Source of the DNA: an uncultured Clostridiaceae bacterium | GTDB taxonomy: Bacteria > Bacillota > Clostridia > Lachnospirales > Lachnospiraceae | DNA: 50,932 bases | NCBI GenBank assembly: GCA_947177415.1 | Contig: CAMWUK010000014.1 | Span: forward strand, 1-50,932 | Direction of reading: 5' to 3' | Part shown: positions 16,924 through 26,171 of the stretch, piece after piece | Layout of the letters: each line of letters starts with the position of its first letter | Numbering within the stretch: the stretch's first letter is position 1 | Program-made: the position numbers and the translations under genes | The notes under the pieces: model-generated | The model's input: only the letters and a program-made list of their open reading frames with translations | Databases searched by the model: none | What the model was told of the DNA's origin: nothing

Positions 16924-19900
16924 ATGGGTAATGTAAAAAGAGTTTATGTTGAAAAAAAAGCACCTTATGCGGTAGCGGCAAAGGAACTAAAGGCGGAGAT
17001 AAAGAGTTATTTAGATATCAAGACCTTAGAAAGGGTGCGTGTATTAATTCGTTATGATATTGAAAATGTAAGTGAGGAAACTTATCAGAAAGCTCTTGGA
17101 ACCGTGTTTTCTGAACCACCAATTGATATAGTTTATGAAGAAGAGTTTCCCAAAGAAGCAGGCGATAGAAGCTTTTCCGTAGAATATTTGCCAGGACAAT
17201 TTGACCAGCGTGCAGATTCTGCAGAGCAATGTGTGAAACTTTTGCATGAAAGCGAAGAGCCTATTATCCGTTCTGCAACTACTTATGTGTTGTCTGGTTC
17301 TATATCTGATGAAGATTTTGGCAGAATTAGAGAATATTGTATTAATCCGGTAGATTCCAGAGAAACCGATGAATCAAAACCAGAGACTTTGGTTAGTGTG
17401 TTTGAAGAGCCTGCAGCTGTGCAGATTTTTGATGGATTTAAAGATATGTCAGAAGCAGAATTAAGAAATTTATATGATTCTTTAGGACTTGCTATGACTT
17501 TTAAAGATTTCCAACATATTCAGAATTATTTTAAAGGGGAAGAACATCGTGACCCTTCTATGACGGAAATCCGTGTATTAGATACCTATTGGTCTGACCA
17601 TTGCAGACATACTACTTTTTCTACAGAATTGAAGAATGTCGTATTTGAAGATGGATATTATCATGAACCAATGGTAGAAACTTATGAGAGATATTTAAAA
17701 GATAGAGAAGAACTTTATAAAGACAGAGATGATAAATTTGTTTGTCTTATGGATATTGCCTTAATGGGAATGAAAAAGTTAAAAGCAGATGATAAATTGG
17801 AGGATATGGAGGTTTCTGATGAAATCAATGCTTGTTCCATTGTTGTACCAGTAGAAATAGATGGAAAAGAAGAGGAATGGCTTGTTTTCTTTAAAAACGA
17901 AACACATAACCATCCAACAGAGATTGAGCCATTTGGTGGTGCAGCAACTTGTCTTGGCGGTGCGATTCGTGATCCGTTGTCAGGTCGTGGATATGTATAC
18001 CAGGCAATGCGTGTAACTGGAGCAGCAGATCCTACAGTTTCTTTAAAGGATACCATGAATGGTAAGCTTCCTCAAAGAAAGATTGTAACCGGGGCTGCAC
18101 ATGGCTATAGTTCTTATGGCAACCAGATTGGACTTGCTACCGGTTTGGTAAAAGAAATTTATCATCCAAATTATGTGGCAAAAAGAATGGAAATAGGTGC
18201 AGTTATGGGTGCAGCACCTAGAAGAAGTGTAATTCGTGAGAATTCCGATCCGGGAGATATTATTATTTTACTTGGTGGCAGGACAGGACGTGATGGCTGT
18301 GGAGGAGCAACAGGTTCTTCTAAGGCACATACAGAAAGTTCTATTGATACTTGTGGAGCAGAAGTACAAAAGGGTAATGCACCAACAGAAAGAAAGATCC
18401 AAAGATTGTTCCGCAGAGAAGAAGTCAGTGGATTGATTAAGAAGTGTAACGATTTTGGAGCAGGTGGTGTATCGGTAGCGATTGGTGAATTAGCAGATGG
18501 TCTTGTGGTTGATCTTGACAGAGTGCCTAAAAAATATGCTGGACTAGATGGAACAGAGCTGGCTATTTCAGAATCCCAAGAGAGAATGGCAGTTGTAGTG
18601 GATGCAAAAGATGTAGATAAGATGTTAGCTTATGCCAAAGAGGAAAATCTAGAGGCAATCACAGTTGCAACCGTAACAGAAGAACCAAGACTCATTCTTA
18701 AATGGAGAGGGCAGGAAATTGTAAATATTTCCAGAGCATTCCTTGATACCAATGGTGCTCATCAGGAAACAGATGTAGTGGTTCCTATGCCTTCCAAAGA
18801 AGAGTGTTGTTTAGAATCTGTTGCCGCAGTAACAGACATGAAAGCAAAATGGTTAGATACCTTGAAAGATTTGAATGTATGTTCCCAGAAGGGACTTGTT
18901 GAAATGTTCGATAGTTCCATTGGAGCAGCAACAGTAACTATGCCTTATGGTGGTAAATACCAGCTTACGGAAACCCAGTCTATGATTGCAAAATTACCAG
19001 TATTAGAAGGAAAGTGTGATACAGTAACTATGATGAGCTATGGTTTAGATCCATATCTTTCCAGTTGGAGTCCATATCATGGTTCTATTTATGCAGTTAT
19101 TTCTTCTGTAGCAAAAATTGTAGCTGCAGGAGGAGATTATAGCAAGATCCGCTTTACCTTCCAAGAGTATTTTGAAAGATTAGGGGAAGATCCAAAACGT
19201 TGGGGAAAACCAATGGCTGCACTTCTTGGAGCGTACGATGCACAGATTAAACTGGGACTGCCTTCCATAGGAGGTAAGGATAGCATGTCTGGTACTTTCA
19301 ATGATATTGATGTACCTCCAACTTTGTGTTCTTTTGCTGTCAATGTTGGCAAGATTCAGGATGTAGTAACACCAGAATTAAAGAAGGCAGGAAATAAATT
19401 AGTGCGTTTTTCTATCAAGAAGGATGCTTATGGAATACCGGATTATGAATATTTAATGTCTCTCTATGCGGGAATTACTAAGTTAATTCATGATAAGGTG
19501 CTAGTGTCCACTTATGCAATTGGATTTGGTGGAATTTGTGAAGCAGTAAGCAAGATGGCATTTGGAAATAAACTTGGTGTGGAACTTTGTGATAAAATGC
19601 CAAAGAGCGAATACTTCAAAGCTTCTTATGGTGATATTATTGCGGAAGTTGCCCAAGCAGATTTAGAAAAAATTACAATAGATTACGTGCCATTTGGTGC
19701 TGTATTGGAAGATCCTCAGTTTGTTTGTGGAGATGTAACTATTTCTATGGAAGAAGCATTGGCTGCATGGACAGGTACTTTGGAAAAGGTATTCCCAACA
19801 AGTTCTGATGTTGAGCAGACCAAATTGGAGACAAAGTTATATGATAGTAAGACAGTTTATGTGGCGAAAAATAAAATAGCAAGACCAAAGGTATTTATTC

Positions 19901-20679
19901 CAGTATTCCCAGGAACAAACTGTGAATATGACACTGCAAAATCTTTCCAGGCTGCAGGAGCAGACACAAATACCGTGGTATTTAAAAATATGACAGAACA
20001 AGATATCACTGATTCAGTAAATGCTTTTGTAGATGCCATAAAGGAATCCCAGATTCTTATGTTCTCTGGCGGATTTTCTGCTGGTGATGAGCCGGATGGT
20101 TCTGCTAAGTTTATTGCCTCTATTTTCCGTAATGAGAAGATAAAAGAAGCCGTTAGTGAACTTTTAACAAAACGGGATGGATTGGCTCTTGGTATTTGTA
20201 ATGGATTCCAGGCATTGATAAAATTAGGTCTGGTGCCTTATGGAGAGATTACTCCACAGAAAGAGGATTCTCCAACTCTTACTACCAATAGTATTGGCCG
20301 TCATATTTCAAAAACGGTTTATACAAAGGTAGTAACAAACAAATCTCCATGGTTGCAAAAGGCAGAGCTTGGCGGAGTATATTCTATACCTGCATCACAT
20401 GGAGAAGGAAGATTTGTGGCAAGTGAAGAATGGCTTAAGAAGCTATTTGAAAATGGACAAGTTGCCACTCAATATGTAGATGCAGATGGTAATCCAACCA
20501 TGAACGAAGATTTCAATCCGAATGGTTCTTATTGTGCAATAGAAGGTATTACCAGCCCAGATGGAAGGGTACTTGGTAAGATGGCACATTCAGAACGACG
20601 TGGAGATGGTGTGGCACTCAATATTTATGGAGACCAGAACCAGCTTATCTTTGAATCCGGAGTGGAATATTATAAATAA
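16924..20679 (+). CDS. purL: Phosphoribosylformylglycinamidine synthase (single-chain)
   Basis: 1251-aa PurL of the large type, with synthetase and glutaminase fused. It makes FGAM from FGAR, ATP and glutamine in purine synthesis. The FGAR-binding core shows DTYWSDHCRHTTF, FKNETHNHPTEIEPFGGAATCLGG and GGRTGRDGCGGATGSSK. The C-terminal class I glutaminase has FPGTNCEYDTA, catalytic C1092 in GICNGFQAL and H1159 in PASHGEGRF. An in-frame upstream start at 16861 would add 21 residues, but ATG 16924 has GAAAGGAGC at the right distance and the adjacent upstream sequence is repeat-derived. A terminator follows at 20689. It stands apart from other pur genes. Confidence 0.95.
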   Translation: MGNVKRVYVEKKAPYAVAAKELKAEIKSYLDIKTLERVRVLIRYDIENVSEETYQKALGTVFSEPPIDIVYEEEFPKEAGDRSFSVEYLPGQFDQRADSAEQCVKLLHESEEPIIRSATTYVLSGSISDEDFGRIREYCINPVDSRETDESKPETLVSVFEEPAAVQIFDGFKDMSEAELRNLYDSLGLAMTFKDFQHIQNYFKGEEHRDPSMTEIRVLDTYWSDHCRHTTFSTELKNVVFEDGYYHEPMVETYERYLKDREELYKDRDDKFVCLMDIALMGMKKLKADDKLEDMEVSDEINACSIVVPVEIDGKEEEWLVFFKNETHNHPTEIEPFGGAATCLGGAIRDPLSGRGYVYQAMRVTGAADPTVSLKDTMNGKLPQRKIVTGAAHGYSSYGNQIGLATGLVKEIYHPNYVAKRMEIGAVMGAAPRRSVIRENSDPGDIIILLGGRTGRDGCGGATGSSKAHTESSIDTCGAEVQKGNAPTERKIQRLFRREEVSGLIKKCNDFGAGGVSVAIGELADGLVVDLDRVPKKYAGLDGTELAISESQERMAVVVDAKDVDKMLAYAKEENLEAITVATVTEEPRLILKWRGQEIVNISRAFLDTNGAHQETDVVVPMPSKEECCLESVAAVTDMKAKWLDTLKDLNVCSQKGLVEMFDSSIGAATVTMPYGGKYQLTETQSMIAKLPVLEGKCDTVTMMSYGLDPYLSSWSPYHGSIYAVISSVAKIVAAGGDYSKIRFTFQEYFERLGEDPKRWGKPMAALLGAYDAQIKLGLPSIGGKDSMSGTFNDIDVPPTLCSFAVNVGKIQDVVTPELKKAGNKLVRFSIKKDAYGIPDYEYLMSLYAGITKLIHDKVLVSTYAIGFGGICEAVSKMAFGNKLGVELCDKMPKSEYFKASYGDIIAEVAQADLEKITIDYVPFGAVLEDPQFVCGDVTISMEEALAAWTGTLEKVFPTSSDVEQTKLETKLYDSKTVYVAKNKIARPKVFIPVFPGTNCEYDTAKSFQAAGADTNTVVFKNMTEQDITDSVNAFVDAIKESQILMFSGGFSAGDEPDGSAKFIASIFRNEKIKEAVSELLTKRDGLALGICNGFQALIKLGLVPYGEITPQKEDSPTLTTNSIGRHISKTVYTKVVTNKSPWLQKAELGGVYSIPASHGEGRFVASEEWLKKLFENGQVATQYVDADGNPTMNEDFNPNGSYCAIEGITSPDGRVLGKMAHSERRGDGVALNIYGDQNQLIFESGVEYYK

Positions 20680-20688
20680 CTAGGAAAG

Positions 20689-20719
20689 CAGATGTCAACA
20701 AAAGTTGGCATCTGTTTTT
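20689..20719 (+). terminator. Intrinsic terminator of purL
   Basis: CAGATGTCAAC (20689-20699) pairs with GTTGGCATCTG (20704-20714) apart from one central position; TTTTT follows. Confidence 0.8.
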
Positions 20720-20721
20720 GC

Positions 20722-20750
20722 TTGCAAATTTTATTTAACTATGGTATGAT
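20722..20750 (+). promoter_or_regulatory. Promoter of the solute-binding lipoprotein gene
   Basis: TTGCAA (20722-20727), 17-bp spacer, TATGAT (20745-20750), starting right after the purL terminator. Confidence 0.6.
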
Positions 20751-20800
20751 TTTGGGGGCTTGTTGAATACATAATCACAATAGAAGGGAAGAAATGTAAT

Positions 20801-22198
20801 ATGAAAATCAAAAAAAAGATGGTTTTTTTATTAGCGATGGTACTTGTACCAACTATTAGTGCTTGTGGAAATGGAATAACAGTTGAAAAAGATAGTACAA
20901 GCAAAGAAAAGCGTCCGGAAAATACTAGTGTAAATGTAAAAGAAGATATTGTGGCAGGTGGGGAAGAAGTAAGCATTAAAATTATGCAATATAAACCAGA
21001 AATTCAAGAAGAAATGACTGCTGCCATAAACCAGTATATGGAATTATATCCTAATGTAACAATTTCCTTAGATACATCAGGAACTTCCCAAAACGCAGGT
21101 TCAGCCTATGATAAGAAAATAGATAATAAAAAAATGCCTGATATCTTTAATTGTGCTGGGTCTTATGCATTTGAGTTTTATAAAGATTATTTAGAGGATT
21201 TAACAAATGAACCATGGGTAGAGCATGCCAATGCAGGTATGTTGGATCTGAATACGGTAGATGAAAGAGTGTATGGACTGCCTATGACAACTGAGGGTAT
21301 GGGATTAATTATTAATAAGGCGATGTTTGAAGCAGCAGATGTAGATGTCCGGCAAATGGATAACTATGAAAAAATCGAAAAGGGATTTGCAAAATTACAA
21401 AGAGCCATTGAGGATGGAAAATTAAAAGATACATACCCGGATTTGAAGCATGTGGTTGCTGTGCAGGGAGATGTAGAATGGGTTCTTGGGAACCATGCAA
21501 TTAACATTTGCCTATCACCGGAATTTAATGGGGATGTATTTCAGTGTGCAGATGCAAAACAGATAAACTTTACATACCAGAATGCCTACAAAGATTATAT
21601 AGAGTTGCAATTAAAGTATTCTGCTGCCAAGGATGATTATTCCAAAGCATTAGAAGTTGATTATGATACAGCAGTAAATGAATTACTTGCAGGAGGAAAG
21701 GTTGCCTGTATTCAGCAAGGTAATTGGATTTATAAACAGGTAGAAAAGATTGATAAAAAAATTGCAGAAAATTTAGTATATTTACCGGCACCAATCAAAG
21801 GATATGCGGAAGATTGTATTTTTTCCATTGTATCCAGTTATTGGTGTGTGAATAAACAATCCGATGCAAAGAAGAAAGAAGCCGCAAAGCATTTTCTAAA
21901 CTGGCTTTATCAATCCGAAGAGGGCAAAAATATTGTGGTTTATAAATTGGGATTCACACCAGTATTTGATAATTATGGTGATTTGAAACCTTCAGACCCA
22001 TTAACAAAAAATATGATGGAATACTTTGAAAATGGGAAAGGAATTTCCATGGTTTTTCAAGGATGTCCTGGCGGGGAAGAATATAGTCAGAACTTCTTTG
22101 GCAAAGAAGTGAAGCGTGTATTGAAAGGTGAAATAGATTGGGATACACTTTTTGAGGAAGCTAAGAAAGAGTGGAAAAAAAGAGCGAATAATCGCTAA
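20801..22198 (+). CDS. ABC-type extracellular solute-binding lipoprotein (family 1)
   Basis: 465-aa exported protein with a lipoprotein signal peptide; the lipobox ISAC ends at C22. The mature part resembles family 1 (carbohydrate-type) binding proteins: KIMQYKPEIQEEMTAAINQYMELYPNVTI, PDIFNCAG, VYGLPMTTEGMGLIINKAMFE, and ACIQQGNWIYKQVEKID. Ligand cannot be told from sequence. There are no permease or ATPase genes next to it, and it has its own promoter and terminator, so it is an orphan that either uses a transporter encoded elsewhere or serves as a sensor. Confidence 0.82.
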   Translation: MKIKKKMVFLLAMVLVPTISACGNGITVEKDSTSKEKRPENTSVNVKEDIVAGGEEVSIKIMQYKPEIQEEMTAAINQYMELYPNVTISLDTSGTSQNAGSAYDKKIDNKKMPDIFNCAGSYAFEFYKDYLEDLTNEPWVEHANAGMLDLNTVDERVYGLPMTTEGMGLIINKAMFEAADVDVRQMDNYEKIEKGFAKLQRAIEDGKLKDTYPDLKHVVAVQGDVEWVLGNHAINICLSPEFNGDVFQCADAKQINFTYQNAYKDYIELQLKYSAAKDDYSKALEVDYDTAVNELLAGGKVACIQQGNWIYKQVEKIDKKIAENLVYLPAPIKGYAEDCIFSIVSSYWCVNKQSDAKKKEAAKHFLNWLYQSEEGKNIVVYKLGFTPVFDNYGDLKPSDPLTKNMMEYFENGKGISMVFQGCPGGEEYSQNFFGKEVKRVLKGEIDWDTLFEEAKKEWKKRANNR

Positions 22199-22238
22199 AA
22201 GCAAAGGGTGACTGTTTTACAGTTACCTTTTTGCTTTA
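22197..22238 (+). terminator. Intrinsic terminator of the lipoprotein gene
   Basis: AAAAGCAAAGGGTGACTG pairs with CAGTTACCTTTTTGCTTT around TTTTA, with a T run inside the descending arm. Confidence 0.75.
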
Positions 22239-22347
22239 CTTTAGGAGAAATATTTATTATACTTGTTCTGTAGAAATTCTTTGAATTTTGACAGAAAAAA
22301 GAACACATTTGTCATTTATGGAAAAATCATAAATCGGATAGGCACTA

Positions 22348-22381
22348 TTTCTTTATTTTGGCATAATGTAAAATAAAGAAA
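22348..22381. promoter_or_regulatory. Perfect 12-bp inverted repeat upstream of sigK
   Basis: TTTCTTTATTTT (22348-22359) and AAAATAAAGAAA (22370-22381) flank GGCATAATGT. It lies 17 bp before the GTG start. It could be an operator or a leader hairpin close to the ribosome site. A further inverted pair, TTGACA ... TGTCA, lies about 60 bp upstream. Confidence 0.45.
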
Positions 22382-22398
22382 GTGTGGGGTGCTAATAC

Positions 22399-23049
22399 GT
22401 GAAGTCGTTTCCAAAGCCACTTAGCACCAAGGAGGAACAATGGTATCTTCAGGCATGCAGGAATGGTGACAAACAGGCACGAGATATATTGATAGAACGA
22501 AATTTGCGGTTAGTTGCGCATATTGTAAAGAAATATAGCAGTCCGGATAAAGACACGGAAGACCTGATTTCGATTGGAACAATTGGATTAATTAAAGCAA
22601 TAGATACCTTTAAAATGGATAAAGGAATCCGTCTTGCAACGTATGCTTCCTGTTGTATTGAGAATGAACTGCTTATGCTTTTCCGAAGCGAGAAAAAACT
22701 GTCTAAGGATGTATATATGTCTGATCCTATTGGTTCTGATAAAGAGGGGAACGAAATTAATCTGTTGGATGTTTTAGAAGGAGAGTATGTAGATGTAGTA
22801 GAAGAGATGGCACTCCATGAAAATATCCAAAAATTATATATTTACATGAAACAGGTATTGACATCAAGAGAACAGGAAATAATAATCCTACGTTATGGAT
22901 TATTTCAAAAAAAAGAATTGACCCAAAGAGAAATTGCGGCGAAATATGGCATTTCCAGAAGCTATGTATCGCGAATCGAAAAGAAGGCACTAGGAAAGTT
23001 AAAAAACTGTTACGAACAAGAAGAGGTAACAGCACCATTTCATCAATAG
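22399..23049 (+). CDS. sigK: SigK-type sporulation sigma factor without pro-sequence
   Basis: 216-aa sigma-70 family protein. It aligns by eye with SigK: NLRLVAHIVKKYSS, TEDLISIGTIGLIKAIDTF, LATYASCCIENELLM, DPIGSDKEGNEINLLDVL, and a region 4.2 helix-turn-helix LTQREIAAKYGISRSYVSRIEKKALGKL. SigK directs late mother-cell genes of sporulation. The start is GTG 22399; an in-frame TAA two codons upstream excludes a longer N-terminus. The protein begins at MKSFPKPLSTKEE, equivalent to just after the Bacillus pro-sequence, so proteolytic activation appears unnecessary, as known in Clostridioides difficile. The gene is not split by a skin element. clpS follows after 23 bp with no terminator. Confidence 0.82.
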   Translation: MKSFPKPLSTKEEQWYLQACRNGDKQARDILIERNLRLVAHIVKKYSSPDKDTEDLISIGTIGLIKAIDTFKMDKGIRLATYASCCIENELLMLFRSEKKLSKDVYMSDPIGSDKEGNEINLLDVLEGEYVDVVEEMALHENIQKLYIYMKQVLTSREQEIIILRYGLFQKKELTQREIAAKYGISRSYVSRIEKKALGKLKNCYEQEEVTAPFHQ

Positions 23050-23072
23050 CAAGATAGAAAGTAGGAATGTAC

Positions 23073-23369
23073 ATGGCAGAAAAAGTAAAAATGACTACCA
23101 AAGACAAAACAAAACTGAAAGAACCAGGAAAGTACAAGGTAGTTATGTATAACGATGATTTTACTCCTATGGAATTTGTGGTGAATATTCTTATAGATGT
23201 ATTTCACAAAGATCAAGTAGAGGCAATGGAAATCATGATGCGTATACATAAAGGCACGAAAGAAGTTGTGGGGGAATATGTTTATGATATTGCCAGAACA
23301 AAAGCGGATATCAGCGTCAGACGTGCAAGAGAAGAAGGGTATCCTTTTTTAGTAAAAATAGAAGAATAG
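23073..23369 (+). CDS. clpS: ATP-dependent Clp protease adaptor ClpS
   Basis: 98-aa ClpS. It delivers N-degron substrates to ClpA. The core YKVVMYNDDFTPMEFVVNILIDVFH with the substrate-pocket NDD motif, and the later VMRIH-like MMRIHKGTKEVVGEYVYDIARTKAD segment, are diagnostic. ATG 23073 is preferred over ATG 23067 because AGGA lies at a workable distance only from the second. It lies 23 bp after sigK and 15 bp before clpA, so the three are probably co-transcribed. Confidence 0.9.
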   Translation: MAEKVKMTTKDKTKLKEPGKYKVVMYNDDFTPMEFVVNILIDVFHKDQVEAMEIMMRIHKGTKEVVGEYVYDIARTKADISVRRAREEGYPFLVKIEE

Positions 23370-23384
23370 AAAGGAGGAAACACC

Positions 23385-25595
23385 ATGAAGATATCAAAAG
23401 AAGTAGAAGAAATACTAACTGACATGGCACTTTTAGCAGAAAAATTGCACCATGAATATGTTACACCGGAACATTTGTTGTTTGTATTAACTTACAATGA
23501 TGGATTTTCTCAAAGTTTTAGTCAATGTGGTGGAAAAATAGGAAAGCTACGTAAGAATCTGGAAGAATATATGAAAGAAAATCTGCCATTGCACAATGAA
23601 GGAAAAGCAGAATTAAGCAGTGGATTAAATGAAGTATTAGTAGAAGCAGAGGGGCAGGCATTAGCAAGTGAACGTTTCATTGTAGAGACAACGCACTTAA
23701 TTTATGGCATTATAAAAGCAGATAATAGCCATGCTGCATATTATATTTTGTCTCAGAAGGTGGATCCAGCATATTTGTTGTCACTTATGAGTGAGAAGAA
23801 GACAGATGAAGAGGAGCAAATGAAAAGAGCAAAAGGAAGAATAAAGAAAGATGGGGAAAATGAAAGTGAACATTGGCAGGATTTTGTAAGTTGTCTTAAT
23901 GATTCCGTGGATGAGTTTCCGCCTCTTATTGGCAGAGAAGAAGAATTAGAACGCACTTTACAAATTCTATGCAGGAAATATAAAAACAATCCGTTGCATA
24001 TTGGGGAGCCGGGAGTGGGAAAGACTGCTTTGGTATATGGATTGGTGCAAAAAATTGTAAATGGCGATGTGCCAGAATGCTTAAAAGAAGTTAAGGTGTA
24101 TTTACTGGATCTTGGAACCATGATTGCAGGAACCCAATTCAGGGGTGATTTTGAAAAACGGCTAAAAATGATTATGGATAGTATTTCAAAAGAAGAAAAT
24201 GCCATTATCTATATAGATGAAATACACAATATTGTAGGAGCAGGTGCTACCAATGGAGGTACTATGGATGCAGGAAATCTCCTAAAGCCATATTTGGCTA
24301 TGGGGGATCTTCGTTTTATGGGATCTACCACCTATGAGGAGTACAAGAAGAATTTTGGAAAAAATAAAAGTTTAATGCGCCGTTTCCAGAACGTTGATAT
24401 CAAAGAACCTACCAGGGAGGAAGCTATTGAAATTCTCACAGGCTTGAAGAAACATTATGAGCGTTTCCATGGTGTCCGGTATGTGAAGGGAACTATAGAG
24501 TATGCAGTAGAATTAAGTAGTAAATACATGCATGAGAAATATTTGCCGGATAAAGCAATTGATTTAATAGATGAGGCGGGAGCATACCGGGTATTGCATC
24601 CAACAGAAAAGAAAATACAAACCGTAGATAAAAAGCTTTTAGAAGAGGTAGTGGCAAAAATTGGAAATGTGCCTTCTAAGAATGTGGAAATTGATGAGAT
24701 CCGCCAATTATCTAAGCTGGAAGAAAACATTAAAAAGCAGGTTTTTGGACAGGAAGAGGCGATAGAGGAATTGGTGAATTCGGTTAAATTTGCAAGGGCA
24801 GGTCTGAATGACGAGGACAAGCCGCTTGCAAGCCTTTTGTTTGTCGGACCTACAGGGGTAGGAAAAACAGAAGTGGCAAAGACTCTTGCGAAGGAATTGG
24901 GAGTGGAACTGGTACGTTTTGATATGAGTGAATATGCAGAAAAGCATACAGTTGCAAAACTTATCGGTTCTCCAGCCGGTTATGTAGGATATGAAGAAGG
25001 TGGCTTGCTTACAGAAACCATTCGTAAGACACCATATTGTGTTTTGCTATTGGATGAGATAGAAAAAGCACATCCGGATATTTTTAATGTGTTATTGCAG
25101 GTAATGGATTATGCTACCTTAACAGATAATCAAGGAAGAAAAGCGGATTTCCGTAATGTAATTCTGATTATGACATCCAATGCCGGTGCAAGCAAAATAG
25201 GAAAGTCATTGGTTGGTTTTGGCAACCGTGTGATTAATAGAGATGTGATTGATGATGAAGTAAAACGGGTATTCCAACCGGAATTCCGCAACCGTTTAAG
25301 CCGCATTATTGCATTTAACCATGTGGATGATGCAATGGCAGAGAAGATAGTGGAAAAAGAAATTGGCATACTGGCAGAAAAACTTTGTAAGAAGAAAATT
25401 TCGTTGGAAATTACTTCTGCATGTGCAGCCTATTTAAAGAAAAAAGGCATCAGCCAGGAATATGGTGCCAGAGAAATCAGCCGTATAATTAATACAGAGA
25501 TAAAACCACTTCTGGTAGATAAGATACTTTTTGGAAAGTTAAAGCGAGGCGGCAATTGTGTGATTGACTGCGAAGATGATAAATTGAAATGTTAA
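23385..25595 (+). CDS. clpA: ATP-dependent Clp protease ATP-binding subunit ClpA
   Basis: 736-aa class I Clp unfoldase. It has the N-terminal double Clp_N domain that docks ClpS (about 1-140), AAA+ 1 with Walker A GEPGVGKT (207-214) and Walker B AIIYIDEIHN, and AAA+ 2 with Walker A GPTGVGKT (488-495) and Walker B VLLLDEIEKAHPD. A VGFG loop after NAGASKIGKSL is in place for ClpP docking. There is no ClpB/ClpC-type middle coiled coil, which with clpS next door points to ClpA. clpP is not in the window. A strong AGGAGG precedes the ATG. Terminator at 25611. Confidence 0.92.
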   Translation: MKISKEVEEILTDMALLAEKLHHEYVTPEHLLFVLTYNDGFSQSFSQCGGKIGKLRKNLEEYMKENLPLHNEGKAELSSGLNEVLVEAEGQALASERFIVETTHLIYGIIKADNSHAAYYILSQKVDPAYLLSLMSEKKTDEEEQMKRAKGRIKKDGENESEHWQDFVSCLNDSVDEFPPLIGREEELERTLQILCRKYKNNPLHIGEPGVGKTALVYGLVQKIVNGDVPECLKEVKVYLLDLGTMIAGTQFRGDFEKRLKMIMDSISKEENAIIYIDEIHNIVGAGATNGGTMDAGNLLKPYLAMGDLRFMGSTTYEEYKKNFGKNKSLMRRFQNVDIKEPTREEAIEILTGLKKHYERFHGVRYVKGTIEYAVELSSKYMHEKYLPDKAIDLIDEAGAYRVLHPTEKKIQTVDKKLLEEVVAKIGNVPSKNVEIDEIRQLSKLEENIKKQVFGQEEAIEELVNSVKFARAGLNDEDKPLASLLFVGPTGVGKTEVAKTLAKELGVELVRFDMSEYAEKHTVAKLIGSPAGYVGYEEGGLLTETIRKTPYCVLLLDEIEKAHPDIFNVLLQVMDYATLTDNQGRKADFRNVILIMTSNAGASKIGKSLVGFGNRVINRDVIDDEVKRVFQPEFRNRLSRIIAFNHVDDAMAEKIVEKEIGILAEKLCKKKISLEITSACAAYLKKKGISQEYGAREISRIINTEIKPLLVDKILFGKLKRGGNCVIDCEDDKLKC

Positions 25596-25610
25596 ATAGT
25601 GTTAGTTTTT

Positions 25611-25640
25611 AAAATGGGGATGTTTTTGCATCCTCATTTT
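25611..25640 (+). terminator. Intrinsic terminator of clpA
   Basis: AAAATGGGGATG pairs with CATCCTCATTTT (one G-T wobble). The T run lies mainly in the loop and descending arm, so efficiency is uncertain. Confidence 0.6.
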
Positions 25641-25684
25641 CTGTTATAGTTCAGCCATGCAAAAGTATATGTGCTTAAGTTCCT

Positions 25685-25912
25685 ATGTCAGTATTACAAG
25701 AGCAGGTTATTCAAAAAATCAGTGGACTTTCAGAAGATAATTTGCAGTTTTTACTAGAAATGATAGAACGTTTCATGCAGCCGGAAATTGGAGAAAAAAA
25801 GGATATGGTGGCTGCAAAGAGAATTGGGATTGCCAGAGGGCAGAATCTGTATGATGATGATTTTGATGAGATGAACCCTGAAATTGCTAAAATGTTTGGA
25901 GTGATGGAATGA
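25685..25912 (+). CDS. Antitoxin-like small protein (partner of a PIN toxin)
   Basis: 75-aa acidic protein, QEQVIQKISGLSEDNLQFLLEMIERFM at the N-terminus and DEMNPEIAKMFGV at the C-terminus. This type of protein commonly precedes a PIN-domain toxin in Firmicutes, and here the stop overlaps a PIN-like start (ATGA). No convincing Shine-Dalgarno site precedes the ATG. The sequence just upstream (25644-25674) is a repeat-derived block also found near 12290, so the native promoter and ribosome site may have been replaced. Assignment is from context and general likeness. Confidence 0.5.
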   Translation: MSVLQEQVIQKISGLSEDNLQFLLEMIERFMQPEIGEKKDMVAAKRIGIARGQNLYDDDFDEMNPEIAKMFGVME

Positions 25913-26010
25913 AGCTGTTATTGGATACACACATTATTGAATGCGTTATAAATGGTATGTACCTTCGTATGAAATGTTATGCAACGCTGATATCCGAAAG
26001 CAGAAAATGA
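25909..26010 (+). pseudogene. Truncated PIN-domain (VapC-like) toxin
   Basis: The frame opens MKLLLDTHIIE, matching the first strand and catalytic Asp of PIN toxins (MKLLLDTHxxLW), then loses similarity and stops after 33 residues, against about 130 for a full toxin. The remaining acidic residues of the active site are absent. The toxin is therefore dead, which fits loss of the antitoxin's upstream signals. Confidence 0.45.
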
Positions 26011-26171
26011 TGTACACAGTCATAAAACAAAATATTTGCAATTACATAGTTTATGTGTTATATTACTAAGGCGTTGGCAAGTCTGCTAACATATCTTAGG
26101 TTATTCATTATTGAAGTATCAAAGCCCACAATAAGAAAATCAAAAAAATATACCAGAAGAAAAGAAATCAA

